A DNA stretch of 64,000 nt from Rhynchopus sp. YZ270_cl-10 (lineage: Eukaryota > Euglenozoa > Diplonemea > Diplonemida > Diplonemidae), in contig OZ037851.1 of assembly GCA_964035575.1 (NCBI GenBank), positions 682,001 through 746,000 of the forward strand, written 5' to 3'. Positions 61,561-64,000 of the stretch are shown here, piece after piece. The position numbers and the translations under genes are program-made. Each line of letters opens with the position of its first letter. The first letter of the stretch is position 1. The notes below the pieces were generated by a model that was not told where the DNA came from, made no database searches, and saw only the letters and a program-made list of their open reading frames with translations.

Positions 61561-64000
61561 TCACCCCACACTACTAACGAGGGACTTTACCCCCGCAACC
61601 TCTCTGCGACAGTGTGTTCTGCTGCTGGCAAAGTAGGGCAACACACAGGCGCCTGTAGGGGGCTGCACCTTGGGCTCTTTTGCACGACAGCTTTGCAGCG
61701 TGGCGTTGCTGCTTTCTGCGTGCACAACGTGCGCTGCCGCACCTTGCACCTGCACACCACCTGTATGCGTTAAACGCGCAGTATGCCGCGACTCACTTGC
61801 CTGCACCTGCTTGAACCACATCGGTGTGTCCCCATCTGCCTTTGGCCGCACACCCTCTTGCAGACGGCTAGCAACCTTCAACAACGGGAGGGACACTGTT
61901 TCGCCGCTTCTCTCGGCGATGTCCTTCATAACGTACGACGTGGTGTCGCAGACCGGCATAGGGTTGGGAATGAGGGTCTGCTTGGGCACCTTCTTCGCCT
62001 TGCCCGCAGCTGCTGCGGCGCGGTCGCGGGATTGCTGCTGCTGCTCCTCTTTGAGGTGTTCCGGCTTTCTGCAGGTAAGGGTGTAATGCTCTGGGCGAGA
62101 CGGGGGAAGTGGCGGCAGCGCAACGTCCTGACTGACGACACGCGGCGGGGTGATCTGCCGCACCAACTGCGTGAAGTGCTTCGCCACAACCCGCACCTTT
62201 GCCTCCTGTGGGGGGCAGGCACGATAGCATTTTTTGCGGGGCCGCTTCTTGCTATGTACACTCTGCGGTGTCGTCTTTGCAGAAGGAGGCGAGATAACAA
62301 ATAGCTCCTGCCCACGGGATACGATGGTGCTGGCTTTGCGTCGAGATGCACGCTTCATTTTACGCAAAAAGGGGGATTCGTTTGCAGAAAACGACCGTGT
62401 AGACGGCTCTGCTGACGCCACTGCTTCACTCAAAACCAACTCCGTATGGGCAGGACGCTCTACACGCTCCTTGCGCACCCCGAGCCCGGAGTGGTGCGAT
62501 GCAAAGGGCTGTTCCACTGCGACGCGGTCACCACCCTTCACAAACCAGCCATCCGGTGCCACAACCAAACGCGTCACAAACGGCTCCCTCACCTCTGTGC
62601 TTCTTGTGTTGGGTGGGGGTGGTGGTGGTGGTGGCATCAGCGGCGTTCTTCGGTTCCCCCTCGGAAACGGCATCGCCGGCTTGTCCAGCGCTGGGGTGTT
62701 CCGTGGTGAAGGTGTGCTCGGCGCAGACGCAGTCTCCATCTTCGTCACCGATTCGCGCACCGGTGTAAGTGGTACCTTCGGTGTTGGAGGTATCACCTTC
62801 GCAGGTGGCATTTTGTTAAACACCTCGCACACCGCCTCGCTCTGTAGACGGAGAAATGCTGCAAAAACCGATTTGGGCACTTTGTACACCACCACCTCCG
62901 TTTCTGCTTCAATGCAAAAACCCCACGTTCCGTCTATGTGGAGCAGTTCTTGGGAAAGGCCAAATGTAGTGAATTGCGGATGCTTTTTGCGTTCGGTGGT
63001 TGCAGTTCTGTCGCCGATGGTTGTGTAGACGGAGACGGCGCCTCTCTGGAGAATGAAAAACCCGTCGCAGAAGTCTTCACGTTCGACGATGGTTTCTTGT
63101 GGAAAGTAGTACTCTGCTTTTGTAGAGTCAAGAAGCATTTGCAGGTTTGTAAACGACATTGGCGCAAATCTGCGAGGAAAACGTAGGTTAAACGCCTCCA
63201 ACAGCGCTACTGTTGACAGCCGCGCCGCCATTCTGCACACCAACTGCTTCAAATAATGTATGGAATAGCTATGAAACTGGGGTTTACAGCAGATTACATT
63301 GATGAAAAACGAGGTGTCACACTGGTAACCTTCTACGTTCGTTCCTGCGATGCAGTGGAACTTTGAGGCACGGAGGAGACCACATTCACGACCTACCACA
63401 CACGGCGCTTTGAACACCCTTTTGCGGAACACGCCTTTCGGCAACGCAGCATCGTCATTTGTCTGCAACAGAGGCAACGAGCCTGCAAAGCTGCCTCCAA
63501 TCGTATAATTCTCCCACGGTGCGTCGATCTTCTTGGGCACCACACCTGACGCCGCTGGGGGCTCCTCCTCCACTTCATCCTCCGATTCTACGTCGTCATC
63601 GTTCTCAAACATAACCACCTCCCCCGATGTCACCACTGTCAGCTTTGCAGGCTCGCCCCTTACCTGCAAAAACTCCCCCTCTGCGATGGAGCAGGACGAC
63701 ACACCATGCGCCATAAAAGTTTTAAAGAACATCACCACACTCTCATGCAACCCCACCACCGACACCACCGGGAACATCAACGCAATTTTTCGCCGGATAT
63801 CGTGGTTCGTCGTATGCCCCCCTACCTGCATGATCTTCTCGGTTTCTGCAGTAGTATGTGAAATGCGAGACTGTATCTGAATCATAGCATGCACTGCCAA
63901 CACCTTCCGAAGAAACCTAAGAGGAATCGCCCACATCAACAAATCCGTCTGCGCTGTATAAGAATGACTATAGGTAGGCAGCACTGCAATCACTTCTTTT
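61561..64000 (-). CDS. cNMP-binding-domain-like protein, partial
   Basis: The frame is open to the right edge, so the N-terminus is missing; 810 residues are visible from 63993. The visible start (LLMWAIPLRFLRKVLAVHAM) is hydrophobic and basic, like the membrane-to-linker region of CNG/HCN-type channels, then DIRRKIALMFPVVS resembles the start of a cNMP-binding domain (about 68-215, with an acidic insertion). A second is at about 272-385: RFAPMSFTNLQML, TIVEREDFCDGFFILQRGAV. Phosphate-cassette residues (FGE..., R.A) are not conserved in either (SFAGSLPLL; FGLSQELLHI). The C-terminal half is disordered and basic with a poly-proline run. It may be a channel-derived or cytoskeletal protein. Neighbour of the cyclase-like gene. 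Confidence 0.72.
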   Translation of the reverse strand, partial: KEVIAVLPTYSHSYTAQTDLLMWAIPLRFLRKVLAVHAMIQIQSRISHTTAETEKIMQVGGHTTNHDIRRKIALMFPVVSVVGLHESVVMFFKTFMAHGVSSCSIAEGEFLQVRGEPAKLTVVTSGEVVMFENDDDVESEDEVEEEPPAASGVVPKKIDAPWENYTIGGSFAGSLPLLQTNDDAALPKGVFRKRVFKAPCVVGRECGLLRASKFHCIAGTNVEGYQCDTSFFINVICCKPQFHSYSIHYLKQLVCRMAARLSTVALLEAFNLRFPRRFAPMSFTNLQMLLDSTKAEYYFPQETIVEREDFCDGFFILQRGAVSVYTTIGDRTATTERKKHPQFTTFGLSQELLHIDGTWGFCIEAETEVVVYKVPKSVFAAFLRLQSEAVCEVFNKMPPAKVIPPTPKVPLTPVRESVTKMETASAPSTPSPRNTPALDKPAMPFPRGNRRTPLMPPPPPPPPNTRSTEVREPFVTRLVVAPDGWFVKGGDRVAVEQPFASHHSGLGVRKERVERPAHTELVLSEAVASAEPSTRSFSANESPFLRKMKRASRRKASTIVSRGQELFVISPPSAKTTPQSVHSKKRPRKKCYRACPPQEAKVRVVAKHFTQLVRQITPPRVVSQDVALPPLPPSRPEHYTLTCRKPEHLKEEQQQQSRDRAAAAAGKAKKVPKQTLIPNPMPVCDTTSYVMKDIAERSGETVSLPLLKVASRLQEGVRPKADGDTPMWFKQVQASESRHTARLTHTGGVQVQGAAAHVVHAESSNATLQSCRAKEPKVQPPTGACVLPYFASSRTHCRREVAGVKSLVSSVG

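Noticed and set aside
1-64000. tRNA genes or tRNA-derived SINEs behind the hairpins
   Set aside because: No A-box or B-box pair or cloverleaf was found in any family; GGTTCGATAACCC at 54995 is a local palindrome without the rest of a tRNA.

Overview
This window looks like nuclear DNA of a unicellular eukaryote whose lineage I cannot fix. Supporting signs are AT-rich intergenic DNA full of A/T homopolymers, GC-richer largely uninterrupted genes, eukaryotic domains (RanBP2 zinc finger, cyclin box, PB1, VHL beta-like, cyclase homology, cNMP-binding-like), a degraded LINE and many DNA transposons. Pyrimidine-rich tracts precede most start codons, as in lineages that trans-splice, but one locus also looks cis-spliced. 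No RNA gene, centromere or telomere array was recognised.

Layout. Bases 1-34490 hold no convincing host gene. They carry mobile elements: a nested inverted-repeat complex at 1722-6153, a hAT-like element at 11263-12407, a long-TIR element at 13080-17065 that contains LINE remains and is itself split by a hAT-like insertion, related elements at 19182-21369, and a MITE at 23593-24033. Bases 34493-64000 hold every supported host gene, all on the minus strand: two RanBP2-type zinc-finger proteins, a cyclin-like protein, a PB1 + VHL-beta-like + TPR-like protein, NAD synthase, a possible two-exon membrane protein, a membrane protein with a degenerate class III cyclase domain, and a large protein with two cNMP-binding-like domains that runs off the right edge. 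Further transposons sit at 40801-41037, 52625-52855, 53568-54334, 54542-56722, 57301-57714 and 57736-58577.

The most unusual feature is a set of short hairpin sequences scattered through the non-coding DNA, about one per kilobase. I sort them into seven families, F1 to F7. Within a family the flanks or loop are conserved while the paired stem bases change together, so structure appears to be kept rather than sequence. Apart from one F3 copy inside a transposon, all copies I found read in the same direction on the plus strand, opposite to all the genes. I know of no named family that matches them.

How the genes relate. The cyclase-like and cNMP-binding-like genes are neighbours on the same strand and suggest a cyclic-nucleotide or derived sensing module, though both have lost hallmark residues. 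The two zinc-finger genes are neighbouring probable RNA-binding paralogues. The others look like unrelated housekeeping or regulatory genes.
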